The position numbers and the translations under genes were made by a program. Below, piece after piece: positions 22,938 through 32,149 of a DNA stretch of 32,745 nucleotides. The DNA comes from Rhodothermia bacterium (GTDB taxonomy: Bacteria > Bacteroidota > Rhodothermia > Rhodothermales > UBA2364), in NCBI GenBank assembly GCA_017303715.1, contig JAFLBZ010000047.1, forward strand, positions 1 through 32,745. Direction: 5' to 3'. The notes below the pieces were generated by a model. The model had not been told where the DNA came from, ran no database searches, and saw only the letters and a list, made by a program, of their open reading frames with translations. Position 1 is the stretch's first letter. Every line of letters starts with the position of its first letter.

Positions 22938-23735
22938 ATGGAAATGTTAGTCTCACCCGCAGTTGACCACGTTTTTTACAAACCCATTGGCCGTGAGATC
23001 GAGGTTTTTGAACATTGCTTTCGGAACCGGCTTCCCCTTTTGTTAAAAGGCCCAACAGGATCGGGCAAGTCGCGCTTTGTAGAATATATGGCCCAAAAGT
23101 TAGACCTACCGTGTCTTACGGTGATGTGTCATGAGGAAACCTCGACGGTGGACTTGCTGGGGCGCTACATCATCAAAGGCCACGATACCGAATGGATAGA
23201 CGGGCCACTAACGCAGGCCGTTAGGAGCGGCGGCATCATCTATTTGGATGAAATTGCCGAAGCCCGCCCCGATGTAATGGTGGCCATTCACTCGCTTACC
23301 GACCATCGGAGGATGTTGTATTTGGATCGGCATCACGAAAATCTAAAGGCTCCCGACCATTTTATGTTGGTGGCATCGTTTAATCCGGGCTATCAGAAGG
23401 GGTATAAAGAGCTAAAACCCTCCACGCGGCAGCGCTTTGTTACCCTGTCTTTTCAATATCCCGCCAAAGAGTTAGAAACCGAAATCATTGCCACAGAGAC
23501 AGGCGTAGAAAAAGCCGTGGCGCAAAAACTGGTAGCCATTGCTGCAAAAATCCGAAATAGCGTAGAATTGGGCCTTACCGAAACCGTTTCTACACGCTTA
23601 TTGGTGGACGCGGGCATATTGATTGCAAGTGGTTTACCGCCCAGATTGGCTTGCACCGTTTCGATTGCCGAAACCCTCACCGATGACGAGGATGTGAAAG
23701 CATCCCTAAAAGACCTTATCGCATTGATTTTTTAG
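22938..23735 (+). CDS. norQ: MoxR-type AAA+ ATPase, NO reductase activation protein
   Basis: A 265-residue AAA+ protein of the CbbQ/NorQ group needed to assemble active NorCB, probably by inserting the non-heme iron. Walker A is GPTGSGKS (38-45). Walker B is IIYLDEI (100-106). The sensor region is LVASFNPG, and the arginine-finger region lies around STRQRFV. It acts in the cytoplasm with the VWA protein NorD encoded 9 bases downstream. Confidence 0.94.
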   Translation: MEMLVSPAVDHVFYKPIGREIEVFEHCFRNRLPLLLKGPTGSGKSRFVEYMAQKLDLPCLTVMCHEETSTVDLLGRYIIKGHDTEWIDGPLTQAVRSGGIIYLDEIAEARPDVMVAIHSLTDHRRMLYLDRHHENLKAPDHFMLVASFNPGYQKGYKELKPSTRQRFVTLSFQYPAKELETEIIATETGVEKAVAQKLVAIAAKIRNSVELGLTETVSTRLLVDAGILIASGLPPRLACTVSIAETLTDDEDVKASLKDLIALIF

Positions 23736-23744
23736 GCGACACTT

Positions 23745-25538
23745 ATGGAATGGGACCAGTTTATCTTCAAGAAAATCCACCAGTTGGTCACGTTTGTACG
23801 TTCCGAGAAGCCCGATCCCGAACGTATGGCGCGTGCTGTTACGCTCGAAGAAATGGCGCCTCGTTTAACCTCCTTGGCGCGGCTCTTGTGTGGAAAGGCT
23901 ATCACGTTGCACCCCTCCGAGGATGTTGGCGGCTTCAAGGGGACTTCCTTTTTCCTGCCCCGTCAGTACGATCATGGCCATTCACGAGAAGCCAACGAAG
24001 CCTTCTACTTGTTTCGCACCTTGTTCCTTTATGGACAGTTTATCCTTAGACAGGCTTGGACTGACCATAACAACCACACCCACGAAGAGTCGGTAAGCAA
24101 GGCACGAGAGCAAGCCCAAGCCGTTCTCCAATTCCTGAGCAAAGAATTTGAGACCTTTCCAGACGTATATCGCTCGGTCTTGCATCAGGAAACAGCCTTC
24201 CAACAGAGCAGAAAAAAAACCGGAATCGCAGAATCACCAACCGATGTCTCATTGGTCTATGGCAAATGGCTGTACCTAAATCCTGACGAACTTGAGGCTT
24301 TAGAGGCACTAAAAGGCGTTGTTAACCGCAATACCGTCGCCGAGGACAAAGACAAAAATGAATTTACCGAACACCAAGCACCAGCTAAAGAAGAAACAGA
24401 GGTGCTTAAGGTTGATACCCGCGAACAAGAAAACTATACCCTAACCCATAACTTCGAGAAAATAGAGACCTTAGACGAGTTTTCGGGGCGTTGGCGCAAC
24501 TTTGACGGAAGTGACGACATGGAGGAACACAGCGAAGCCTTGCGCGACCTTGATCTAAGGCACTTGGTGCGGGTAGATAACCCCGTTCATTCTATTTATA
24601 AATCGGAATTTGTGAACTCGCTTGGACTAATCGAAATCCATTCCCCAGAGCAACAGGCGTTCTATCTACAATATGATGAATGGGATCGGAATAAAAAACA
24701 GTACAAAGCCGGTTTTTGCAAGGTTTATCCAGCATTTATTAAAGAAAAAAAACCACACTATACGCAAAAAATCATCCGTGAAAACCAAGGCCATATCCGC
24801 CAAATGCTCAAACATGCCGAGCGGTTCTTGACGGATTATCACGTAAAAAAAAGGTTAATATGGGGCGACGAACCAGACTTAGACGCCACCGTAGAAGCCT
24901 TTGTGGATCGGTGGTGCGGCATCGCACCCAACGAAAATCTCTATGTCGCGAAGCGGAAACGAACCAAAGAAATCGCCATTTTGGTGCTGACCGATGTGAG
25001 CCTGAGTACAGACGGATACAGCAACAACAAACGGATTCTAGATACCGAAAAAGAAGCATTGGTGATGGTTTCGGAAGTCTGGCGACAATTAGGCGTGCGT
25101 TTTCAGTTAGATACATTCTCCAGCCGTACACACAACCACTGCTATTATCATACCGCAAAAGCATTCCATCAGTCATGGGAAGACAGCCGAGACCATATCG
25201 GAGCCATCGAAAGCAGTGGATACACCCGCATTGGCCCCGCCATTCGACATGCCACCTATCTACTGGAACAAGTGCGGGCAGATACCAAATGGCTCTTGCT
25301 CTTGACCGACGGAAAACCCAACGATTACGACACCTATGAGGGACAGTATGGGATCTTCGACACACAAAAAGCCATCAACGAAGCACGAGAAAAACAAATG
25401 CACGCCTCGGCAATCGCCATAGACGAAACCGCCAAGTTTTATCTCCCACAAATCTTTGGGCGGGGTGGTTATCAAATTCTCCGACATGCCAACCAATTGC
25501 CCGATGCTCTCCTAAACTGCTATTTGAACATTCTGTAA
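23745..25538 (+). CDS. norD: VWA-domain NO reductase activation protein
   Basis: A 597-residue cytoplasmic partner of NorQ. The N-terminal ~400 residues are helical and divergent. The C-terminal von Willebrand A domain starts near residue 410 with the metal-site motif DVSLS (Asp417-Ser421). It continues with GYTRIGPAIRHATYLL (the Thr-Gly part of the site) and LLLLTDGKPNDYDTYEGQYG. The length is normal for NorD. Short spacing after norQ and the unique NorQ-NorD pairing make the assignment firm. Confidence 0.93.
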   Translation: MEWDQFIFKKIHQLVTFVRSEKPDPERMARAVTLEEMAPRLTSLARLLCGKAITLHPSEDVGGFKGTSFFLPRQYDHGHSREANEAFYLFRTLFLYGQFILRQAWTDHNNHTHEESVSKAREQAQAVLQFLSKEFETFPDVYRSVLHQETAFQQSRKKTGIAESPTDVSLVYGKWLYLNPDELEALEALKGVVNRNTVAEDKDKNEFTEHQAPAKEETEVLKVDTREQENYTLTHNFEKIETLDEFSGRWRNFDGSDDMEEHSEALRDLDLRHLVRVDNPVHSIYKSEFVNSLGLIEIHSPEQQAFYLQYDEWDRNKKQYKAGFCKVYPAFIKEKKPHYTQKIIRENQGHIRQMLKHAERFLTDYHVKKRLIWGDEPDLDATVEAFVDRWCGIAPNENLYVAKRKRTKEIAILVLTDVSLSTDGYSNNKRILDTEKEALVMVSEVWRQLGVRFQLDTFSSRTHNHCYYHTAKAFHQSWEDSRDHIGAIESSGYTRIGPAIRHATYLLEQVRADTKWLLLLTDGKPNDYDTYEGQYGIFDTQKAINEAREKQMHASAIAIDETAKFYLPQIFGRGGYQILRHANQLPDALLNCYLNIL

Positions 25539-25548
25539 CCACTTAAAA

Positions 25549-25992
25549 ATGAGCCTTACCTATAAAATTGCCCTTTTCTTTCACCTCCTTGGTGCAACCG
25601 TCTGGGTAGGCGGACACTTGTTATTGGCCTTACGGTATTTGCCCTTGGCTTTGAAGAATAAAGAAGTTTCCATTCTTCGGACGTTTGAACATCAATACGA
25701 AACCATTGGGATTCCGGCCTTGTTCGTACAAATCCTTTCCGGCCTCTGGATGGCTTTTGGGCACTTTGGGCTTTCCTTTATGTCCTTTAGCACCCCCCTC
25801 CAACGTGTGGTTTCCGTAAAGTTACTCTTCTTGTTCTTCACGTTTGTCTTGGCCATTCATGCGCGTTTTTTCATCATTCCACGTCTTACCCCGGAAAAAC
25901 TCCCCCTTATGGGATTTCATATTGTGGCCGTAACTCTTATAGGGGTGTGTATGTTGTTTCTGGGACTGCTTTTCAGGATGGGCGGATTATGA
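25549..25992 (+). CDS. CopD-family four-helix membrane protein
   Basis: A 147-residue membrane protein with four predicted helices. Histidines sit near helix ends: FFHLLGATVWVGGHL, FEHQYETIG, IHARFFI and GFHIVAV. The HLLGATVWVGGHL start is characteristic of CopD-like proteins, which are linked to copper import or heme-bearing membrane functions. It lies 10 bases after norD and is probably the last gene of the nor operon. A link to copper supply for NirK is possible but is an inference. Heme binding by the histidines is an alternative. Confidence 0.78.
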   Translation: MSLTYKIALFFHLLGATVWVGGHLLLALRYLPLALKNKEVSILRTFEHQYETIGIPALFVQILSGLWMAFGHFGLSFMSFSTPLQRVVSVKLLFLFFTFVLAIHARFFIIPRLTPEKLPLMGFHIVAVTLIGVCMLFLGLLFRMGGL

Positions 25993-26309
25993 GGCAAGCA
26001 CGATGTTTAAAAACGCCATTTGGGTAAAAGTAGAAAAGTGACTTGAATGTGGTACAAACTCAGCTCCGTCGGAGTTGTATTTTCCTACGAGGCGCGTATT
26101 TGCTGTCAGAGCAAAGTCAAAGCCATCCTTGTTCTAAAACCCACCCTGCTATTCGAGTCTGATGAAAAATCTCGTGATTGTGTTGCTGGAAGAAATTAGA
26201 CAAAATTGAAAGTGCTAACCCGTTTAACAACCCTTTCAAGCCTACAACTCAGGTTATGTGCGACAAGAAATCTATCGCAACAAGTAGCCATCCAAATATT
26301 TTGCCGCCC
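25993..26309. other. Intergenic region between convergent genes, with a short hairpin
   Basis: About 317 bases. CTCCG-T-CGGAG (26064-26074) is a small palindrome within AAACTCAGCTCCGTCGGAG, a form that recalls interspersed palindromic repeats of some Bacteroidota. Only one copy is in this window. No clear terminator for either flanking gene and no coding frame were found. Confidence 0.45.
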
Positions 26310-28874
26310 CTAAACCACCTCAGCCGCTTTTCTTCGCTGGACAAAGGCCAGCGCCAATAGCGCCAAGATACCGCCATAACACACCAATGTGGCAAGACCA
26401 GAGACCGTTTTGCTCATGGTATGGCGATCTGGGGCAAACGTCATCACCACCGTATGGCTTCCGGCAGGAACCACCACCCCACGTAGAATATGATCGGTTT
26501 GGATGATTTCCGCTGGTTTTCCGCTCACCGTTGCGCTCCATCCAGCCGGATAATACACCTCCGAAACCACCATAAAACGTGGGGCATCCGTTTGGGCTTT
26601 CCATTCAATACGGTTTGCGGTAAAGGATTTTAGTTTTACAGAAGCTTGTTTGCCGAGAGAGTCTAATGGTGCGGGTTTGAGACCTGTATCTTTGGCCACC
26701 AAAGCTGTTTTTCGCGGATTAAACGCAGGGTCTTGCAAGAATCGCCATTTTTCTTGTGGCGAAGTCACGGTTTTTGTCTCACCCACAAACCAAGCACGAG
26801 GCATTGGGTTTTCACGCTCTAAGATCATCATGGAGGAGTCGGCGGCAAGCTGAACAGGTTTTGTACCGGGCAACATACCGCGTGCGACAATGTACCGAAC
26901 CGCCATCAGGTCGAGGCCCGTCATATTAATCCGCCCGTCTTTGTCTTGCAAAATATGGTCTTGGAAGTCTTGATAAACACGAAGTTTGGCCGCGCTGTAC
27001 CCCGATACGGTTTCGTAGAAATACGGCGAACGTCCATCTTGGAAAGGATTTAGAGCCATCGGAAACGTCCGGAAATGCCCCGAACCTCCAGCCTCTTTCA
27101 CTTTTTCCTGAATCCAATCGTCTATACCAGGGATAAGCTGTGCAGCGGCCTGCTCTTCCACATTTGTCTTGGGTTTTAGCAAATCCGCCGAATAATATCG
27201 GCTCGCCACTCCCCAAAGATCCACCAAAACCAAGAACGAAAGTGCGAGTTTGGCCGTCCATGCGGGGATTTTATCCAACTTTGCTAAAATCAACAAAAGT
27301 CCTGCAATTACAACAAAAAACAGGGTTCGGAGTGCGTCCGACTGGTACTTTTCGATCCGTTCTGTTCTGAATTGGGCGATGTATTGCGGAGCTTCTGCAC
27401 GTGCAGTTGCCATGTCTATCTGCTGCCCTTGTTGCTCGTATTGTTGTACCATCATCTTAGCGATTTCTTCGGTCTCATTGGGCTTTTCAAACGAGAAGAG
27501 CGAAGACTTAAACACGATTAAGATGAGCATAAGGGCAATCACTCCTCCCAACGTATAATAAAGTGGTTTGGGATTGGCTTTTTCCTGTTGCGAAGGCTTT
27601 AGCGCGTATTTCATCCCAAAAAGAGCCAGTAAGACCATGCCCATAACCGAAATTAGCAACCATGTTTCTGGCACGCGGAACGCATTAAACAGCGGGAAAT
27701 AGTGGAACATTGGTTCGTTGATGAACGCCGCATTTTTCCCCAATGCAAACAAGACAGTAACGATTGTAGCCGTCCCCAAGGCCCAAATAATGGGCTTACG
27801 CACCCAAATCAGGGCAAAAACAGTTAGAAGTAAAACAACACCACCGATATAATGCGGCCCGCCGGTAAAGATTTTATCGCCCCAGTACGCCTCGTGCGAT
27901 CCACCACCATATGCACGAGAAAACAGCAAACTCCATAGCTCTCCCCAGCCTTGGCTCCAGTTCATGGCATACGTCCAATCCAATGCACCTGCGCCACCGC
28001 CTTCCGAGGCTCCCCGCGTGGTAAATGCTTTATACTCCGCTAACGGCCAGTAGGGTTGTGCCACCATCAACACGGCTAATACAGCCCCAGCCGCCAATAA
28101 TCCGGTGGCCAGACCAAAGGTCTTCATCTCGCCTTTACGCGCCGCAACACCTGCTTCAACAATCCACCAAATCCCTAAAAGAAATGCGAGATAATAGGTG
28201 ATTTGGATGTGATTGGCGCGAAGGTTTACGGCTAAGGCAGCCGCAAAAAGCAAACCAGAAAGCAACTTGGGTTGACGTAAAACGTGCGCAAAGGCTAAGA
28301 TCAACCACGGCATCCAAGCCAAGGTGGAGAATTTAGTATTGTGCCCCGCCAATAAAAGAAGCGGGAGAAAAGTGGTAAGCCCATACGCAAATGCGCCAAA
28401 AAGCCCCAACAGTTTGTCCTTGGTCAAATAAAACCCTAACCAATACATCCCAAAGAGCATAATCAAGAAGGGTACAAATGGAAAGGCCAGCACTTGATTG
28501 AGGCCACGAACCACCGTATCCACCTGCGGAATACTTACGGGGTAATAGATTGAGAAGGCGGGCATCCCACCAAAACCATTTGGAATCCAGAGCGTTTGCT
28601 CACCCGTTTTCGCCTCAAAATCTAACGCCGATTTGGCCATAGCACGTGCATGTACTACGTCCGAACCCACCAGCGACTTGTCGCCGAAGGTGGTGTCCGA
28701 AAAAAATGCCACCGCAACCAATAGCATAAGTGCGGCACAAATCAGATGTTGTACGGGTTCGGAAAGTCCGTCCCAAAGCGATTTTTTGGGGGATTGGGGA
28801 GCCGTTCGCACTGGGCGCGTGGGAACAGGAGTTGGCTCCGGTGTGGTACGGGCAGAACGGTTGGTCTTGGCCAT
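26310..28874 (-). CDS. YfhO-family large integral membrane protein
   Basis: An 854-residue protein. After a Pro/Arg-rich cytoplasmic N-terminus come about twelve membrane helices (residues ~45-560). A large extracytoplasmic C-terminal part follows (residues ~570-830), with a final helix near 830-848. The segment LLLLAGHNTKFSTLAWMPW matches the GHNxK motif of Bacteroidota YfhO proteins. GT-C-like helices with early Asp (LVGSDVVHARAM) are consistent with a lipid-linked sugar transferase, but the reaction is not known here. It follows gatC by 28 bases on the same strand. Confidence 0.85.
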   Translation of the reverse strand: MAKTNRSARTTPEPTPVPTRPVRTAPQSPKKSLWDGLSEPVQHLICAALMLLVAVAFFSDTTFGDKSLVGSDVVHARAMAKSALDFEAKTGEQTLWIPNGFGGMPAFSIYYPVSIPQVDTVVRGLNQVLAFPFVPFLIMLFGMYWLGFYLTKDKLLGLFGAFAYGLTTFLPLLLLAGHNTKFSTLAWMPWLILAFAHVLRQPKLLSGLLFAAALAVNLRANHIQITYYLAFLLGIWWIVEAGVAARKGEMKTFGLATGLLAAGAVLAVLMVAQPYWPLAEYKAFTTRGASEGGGAGALDWTYAMNWSQGWGELWSLLFSRAYGGGSHEAYWGDKIFTGGPHYIGGVVLLLTVFALIWVRKPIIWALGTATIVTVLFALGKNAAFINEPMFHYFPLFNAFRVPETWLLISVMGMVLLALFGMKYALKPSQQEKANPKPLYYTLGGVIALMLILIVFKSSLFSFEKPNETEEIAKMMVQQYEQQGQQIDMATARAEAPQYIAQFRTERIEKYQSDALRTLFFVVIAGLLLILAKLDKIPAWTAKLALSFLVLVDLWGVASRYYSADLLKPKTNVEEQAAAQLIPGIDDWIQEKVKEAGGSGHFRTFPMALNPFQDGRSPYFYETVSGYSAAKLRVYQDFQDHILQDKDGRINMTGLDLMAVRYIVARGMLPGTKPVQLAADSSMMILERENPMPRAWFVGETKTVTSPQEKWRFLQDPAFNPRKTALVAKDTGLKPAPLDSLGKQASVKLKSFTANRIEWKAQTDAPRFMVVSEVYYPAGWSATVSGKPAEIIQTDHILRGVVVPAGSHTVVMTFAPDRHTMSKTVSGLATLVCYGGILALLALAFVQRRKAAEVV

Positions 28875-28902
28875 AACGAGAAAAATGGGGTGTAAAAATG
28901 GA

Positions 28903-29187
28903 TTATTCGATCACTTTAGGCACTCGGAAGTAGTCTGCATCAGCATCTGGCGCATTTTTGAGGGCTTCTTCGTGTGTAATCCGGCGGAGGTGTACATCTT
29001 CCCGAAGTACATTCCCCCAATCTTGGATATGGGTCATGGGTTCAATACCATCGGTATCTACCGCATTTAATTGCGCCATATAGTCCAGAATCCGGTTTAA
29101 ATCATGCTGATAATGCACAACTTCTTCTTCGGTTAAGCGCAGACGTGCTAAAGCAGCTATTTCCTGAACGTCTTCTTTCGTTACCAT
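28903..29187 (-). CDS. gatC: Asp-tRNA(Asn)/Glu-tRNA(Gln) amidotransferase subunit C
   Basis: A 94-residue stabilising subunit of GatCAB, which amidates misacylated Glu-tRNA(Gln) or Asp-tRNA(Asn). The start at 29187 (MVTKEDVQEIAALARLRLTEEEV) matches the family; an ATG at 29199 adds four residues. Later motifs ILDYMAQLNAVDTDGIEPM and LREDV are classic. gatA and gatB are not in the window, as is usual for scattered gat genes in this group. Confidence 0.95.
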   Translation of the reverse strand: MVTKEDVQEIAALARLRLTEEEVVHYQHDLNRILDYMAQLNAVDTDGIEPMTHIQDWGNVLREDVHLRRITHEEALKNAPDADADYFRVPKVIE

Positions 29188-29319
29188 AATAAAAGACAAA
29201 AATTAACCTGTGGGTGCGCAAAAGAAACACTTTACAGGCAAAACATGTGGTCAATAACACGATAAGATAATGAACTTAGGGTCTAATGAGCGAAAAACAG
29301 GGATGAACTTTTTAAAGGG

Positions 29320-30510
29320 TCACATTTCCGGCTTTTCCATTTCCCCCTCTTTGCGAAATCGGGCAGGTGTTCGCCCTGTATGCCGCTTGAATGCCTCGTA
29401 AAAAGCCGTTCGTGAGCTAAAGCCGCAATTCTCCGCAATGGCCTCAATGCTCAAATACGTTAAGACGGGATCTAACAACTGGGTTTTAGCCGCTGCAACT
29501 CGGTATTGGTTCACAAATTCAAAAAAGGATTTTCCGGCACCGCGATTGATCGCCTGAGAAACCACATAAGCCTTCATTCCTAACTTTTCCGCCAATTTGG
29601 CAACCGTGAGGTCGGCGTCGCGATAGACTTCCTCAACCTCAAGCGCTTGGAGGATACGTAGAAACTCGGCCTCGCGGGAAGGCGGTTTGATATCTTGCGG
29701 CAAGGCCAAAGGCGGGAGCGGCGCAGCATCAAACGATGCACCATCCGAGGTGTTCACCCGCAGTTCTATTTGTAAGTTTTGCGGCCCCACAGAGGGTGGC
29801 ACAATAATGGGCTTCGTTATATTCCGCCACATCACATAAAGGAGGGCTGGAATCATAAAAACGGCGGTATTTATCTGCAAAACCACAGGCCGCTTTAAGA
29901 CCATAATCAAGCCCAAGAACACCACAAAAGCAATTAAGTTAATCCACAACAATTCGTAAACCCACTTCGCATGAAAACGCCGAGCATCCGAATAATAGTC
30001 TTTTGCCGCTTTCAGATAAACATGCAAATAATAAATAGAAGCAATCGTATATCCAACAAAAACAAATAAATAGCTCAGATTAAAAAAGAAATATCGCCCC
30101 TTCAAATCGCGCATTTGCCCATAGTTTTCTGCTAAAGTACGCATCTGGTCATAAGGTGTGAACAACCCATCGTAGCCCATAAACAAGAAGAAATAGGTAA
30201 CGGGAATCAGCCAATGCGCCCAAAACCCGAAACCGCGTCCAATGGACTTTCCCGCAAGACGCACCGCGTAAAAAAAGACCAAAATCCGGACGATAGGAAT
30301 GGTGACCAGGTTTATATCTAAGAGATATGGCGCATGAACAAAAAAATGATTGGCTTTAAGAAAGCTAAGGCCAAAATTGACAGACTGAAGCCCAAAAACA
30401 GCAAACAAATACCAATTACTCCACCGTTCCCCTTTCATCCCTAAGAAGAAAAAGGAAAATAAAATCCCTTGGACAACAAGGGCAATGTTGATCACCTCGA
30501 TGGTTGACAT
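29320..30510 (-). CDS. AraC-family regulator with N-terminal membrane domain
   Basis: A 396-residue protein. The first ~235 residues hold seven hydrophobic helices, for example VINIALVVQGILFSFFFLG, IPVTYFFLFMGYD and TAVFMIPALLYVMW. A linker follows, and then an AraC DNA-binding domain (about 280-390) with VAKLAEKLGMKAYVVSQAINRG and IEAIAENCGFSSRTAFYEAFKRHTGRTPARFR. Such membrane-anchored AraC proteins are common in Bacteroidota; their signals are mostly unknown. It is divergent from the phosphodiester-glycosidase gene, separated by 125 bases, and may regulate it. Confidence 0.9.
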   Translation of the reverse strand: MSTIEVINIALVVQGILFSFFFLGMKGERWSNWYLFAVFGLQSVNFGLSFLKANHFFVHAPYLLDINLVTIPIVRILVFFYAVRLAGKSIGRGFGFWAHWLIPVTYFFLFMGYDGLFTPYDQMRTLAENYGQMRDLKGRYFFFNLSYLFVFVGYTIASIYYLHVYLKAAKDYYSDARRFHAKWVYELLWINLIAFVVFLGLIMVLKRPVVLQINTAVFMIPALLYVMWRNITKPIIVPPSVGPQNLQIELRVNTSDGASFDAAPLPPLALPQDIKPPSREAEFLRILQALEVEEVYRDADLTVAKLAEKLGMKAYVVSQAINRGAGKSFFEFVNQYRVAAAKTQLLDPVLTYLSIEAIAENCGFSSRTAFYEAFKRHTGRTPARFRKEGEMEKPEM

Positions 30511-30635
30511 GATGCTGTGCTAGAAGGATATTGGCACTTAGATTAATTAGATTAAGTTGGCTGCTAAAATACGACGCCATCACTTCTTTTGACGTATTTT
30601 TATCTGGACTCTCAACCCAAACCAATGCCTTTACC

Positions 30636-31592
30636 ATGCCTTACCGCTTCACTTTACTGTTTCTATTGAGCTTATGGGGCTGCTCAACACCTCTACCCGA
30701 ACTCAAAGAGATGTCGGGTAGCCCAAGTCTAACACTCAACTGGGTTCCGGTGGATAGCCTCAACACCGAATTACCGCCCCATATTCGGGTTTTTCATGGG
30801 CATCACACCACTTTGCCCCTAAAGGCTTGGTATGTGGAAGTTCGGGCGACCAATGGGCGTTTGCCGTTGAAGGTCTTGACCGCCGAGGATCCCGAAGACC
30901 GACGCGAAACCGCCACTCAATTTGCAACACGAACCGATGCTTGCGTTTTACTGAACGCCGGATACTTTACCATGAACAAAAAACCTGCAGACCATGTAGG
31001 CTTGCTGATGACAGATGGAAAAATACACTGGCCCGCAACGGGCACGATGGAACGCAAAAAAGAACAATACCACGTAAGCCGTGCCGCTTTTGGAATTACT
31101 CCCGCCGGAAAACTTGAACTCGGTTGGGCAATTTCGGCAGAAAATACGGTTTATCGCTTAGACCGCCCGCTCCCCAACTTTCTCGGCCATCCTTCGCCTG
31201 CGTATCAACCCAGTGCCTCCCAAATTTGGCACGTCAGCGAAGCGCTGGGTGCTGGCCCGATGTTGGTCTGGGATGGCAAAACCATCTATTCCGCTATGGA
31301 CGAATTGTTCTGGGAAACATCCATTCCCAATATCCATCCCCGGAGTGCCATAGGCGTTCGGCGTGATGGATCGGCAGTGCTGATGGTTGTTGATGGACGG
31401 CAGGCCGCCAGTCGTGGCGTCTCCCTCACAGAATTGGGCGATTTAATGCGCAGTGCCGGCGCCTTCCGTGCCCTCAATTTAGACGGCGGAGGGTCCTCCG
31501 CTTTGGTTGTTCACCGGCAATTAATCAACCGTCCCGCCGGAGGAACCTTCCAACGCGAGGTCGTCAGTGCCGTCGGAGCATGGTGCAGGTAG
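30636..31592 (+). CDS. Phosphodiester glycosidase (NAGPA-like) family lipoprotein
   Basis: The start at 30636 (MPYRFTLLFLLSLWGCS) gives a clean lipoprotein signal with Cys16; an ATG at 30531 in the same frame would add 35 residues that hide it. 318 residues. NAGPA/DUF2233 motifs are visible: CVLLNAGYFTMN, SRAAFGITPAGKLELGW, ALGAGPMLVWDGK, PRSAIGVRRDGSAVLMVVDGRQ, and NLDGGGSSALVV, the conserved active-site glycine motif. Members cleave sugar-phosphodiester linkages, such as those on glycoconjugates. The substrate here is unknown. Envelope-located. Confidence 0.9.
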   Translation: MPYRFTLLFLLSLWGCSTPLPELKEMSGSPSLTLNWVPVDSLNTELPPHIRVFHGHHTTLPLKAWYVEVRATNGRLPLKVLTAEDPEDRRETATQFATRTDACVLLNAGYFTMNKKPADHVGLLMTDGKIHWPATGTMERKKEQYHVSRAAFGITPAGKLELGWAISAENTVYRLDRPLPNFLGHPSPAYQPSASQIWHVSEALGAGPMLVWDGKTIYSAMDELFWETSIPNIHPRSAIGVRRDGSAVLMVVDGRQAASRGVSLTELGDLMRSAGAFRALNLDGGGSSALVVHRQLINRPAGGTFQREVVSAVGAWCR

Positions 31593-31703
31593 GAGAGGAC
31601 TGGAAGTCAAAAACCAAATTGTACTGAACTGCAATAGGAGAAAGTTGACGGCCAGCACCTTGTCCCGTGGGTTGTGGTGGGCGCTTCCACTGACCCATAC
31701 CTT

Positions 31704-32144
31704 TTAACATATCCTCAATTGCTTGTACAATAGCCAAAATTCATGTTTTGAATTTTTAAGCTTTAAATTGCATAATCCTGCACAAATTTCCAGTATCATT
31801 TCAGCAGTCTCTCTTTTCATACGTCTAAGTTTTTCAGACAATACTCGGAATCGTTTTAAGAACCCAATTACATGCTCGATTGTGATTCTTGCAGAACTCT
31901 TTTTTCGATTTTCTATTTTATCCACTTCTGTTAATATTCCTCCTTTGGGTTTCTTTTTTGGCATAATAGCTTCTACTGCAACAAAGTGTTTATCTACGCC
32001 TAAAAAACCCAAGTCTGCAAGCAGTTTTGTATGAGCAAAAAAGTCTGGGGGGAACTCAATCTTCATCATGCCGAAGTCATGTCGGGCGCCTTCATACCAA
32101 CGACTCAAGTACAAAATCGCTTTATGGACGTTTGCAATCATCAA
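31704..32144 (-). CDS. Transposase part 2 (DDE domain, reached by -1 frameshift)
   Basis: A 146-residue C-terminal part. It contains HDFGMMK, LLADLGFLGVDKHF (second catalytic Asp), MPKKKPKGG and SARITIEHVIGFLKRFRVLSEKLRR (catalytic Glu), as in IS5-family DDE transposases. In the same frame the sequence reads back to the A9 run (32162-32170 on the plus strand), giving YSGKKKTHTIKT, the expected IS5 sequence. So it is translated as a fusion with part 1 by slipping back one base, not from its own start. Confidence 0.8.
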   Translation of the reverse strand: MMIANVHKAILYLSRWYEGARHDFGMMKIEFPPDFFAHTKLLADLGFLGVDKHFVAVEAIMPKKKPKGGILTEVDKIENRKKSSARITIEHVIGFLKRFRVLSEKLRRMKRETAEMILEICAGLCNLKLKNSKHEFWLLYKQLRIC

Positions 32145-32149
32145 GGTCT

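Noticed and set aside
31600-31650. Precise left end of the IS5-like element
   Set aside because: The inverted-end match is imperfect (about 11 of 15 with a gap) and no target duplication is visible, so exact boundaries were not claimed.
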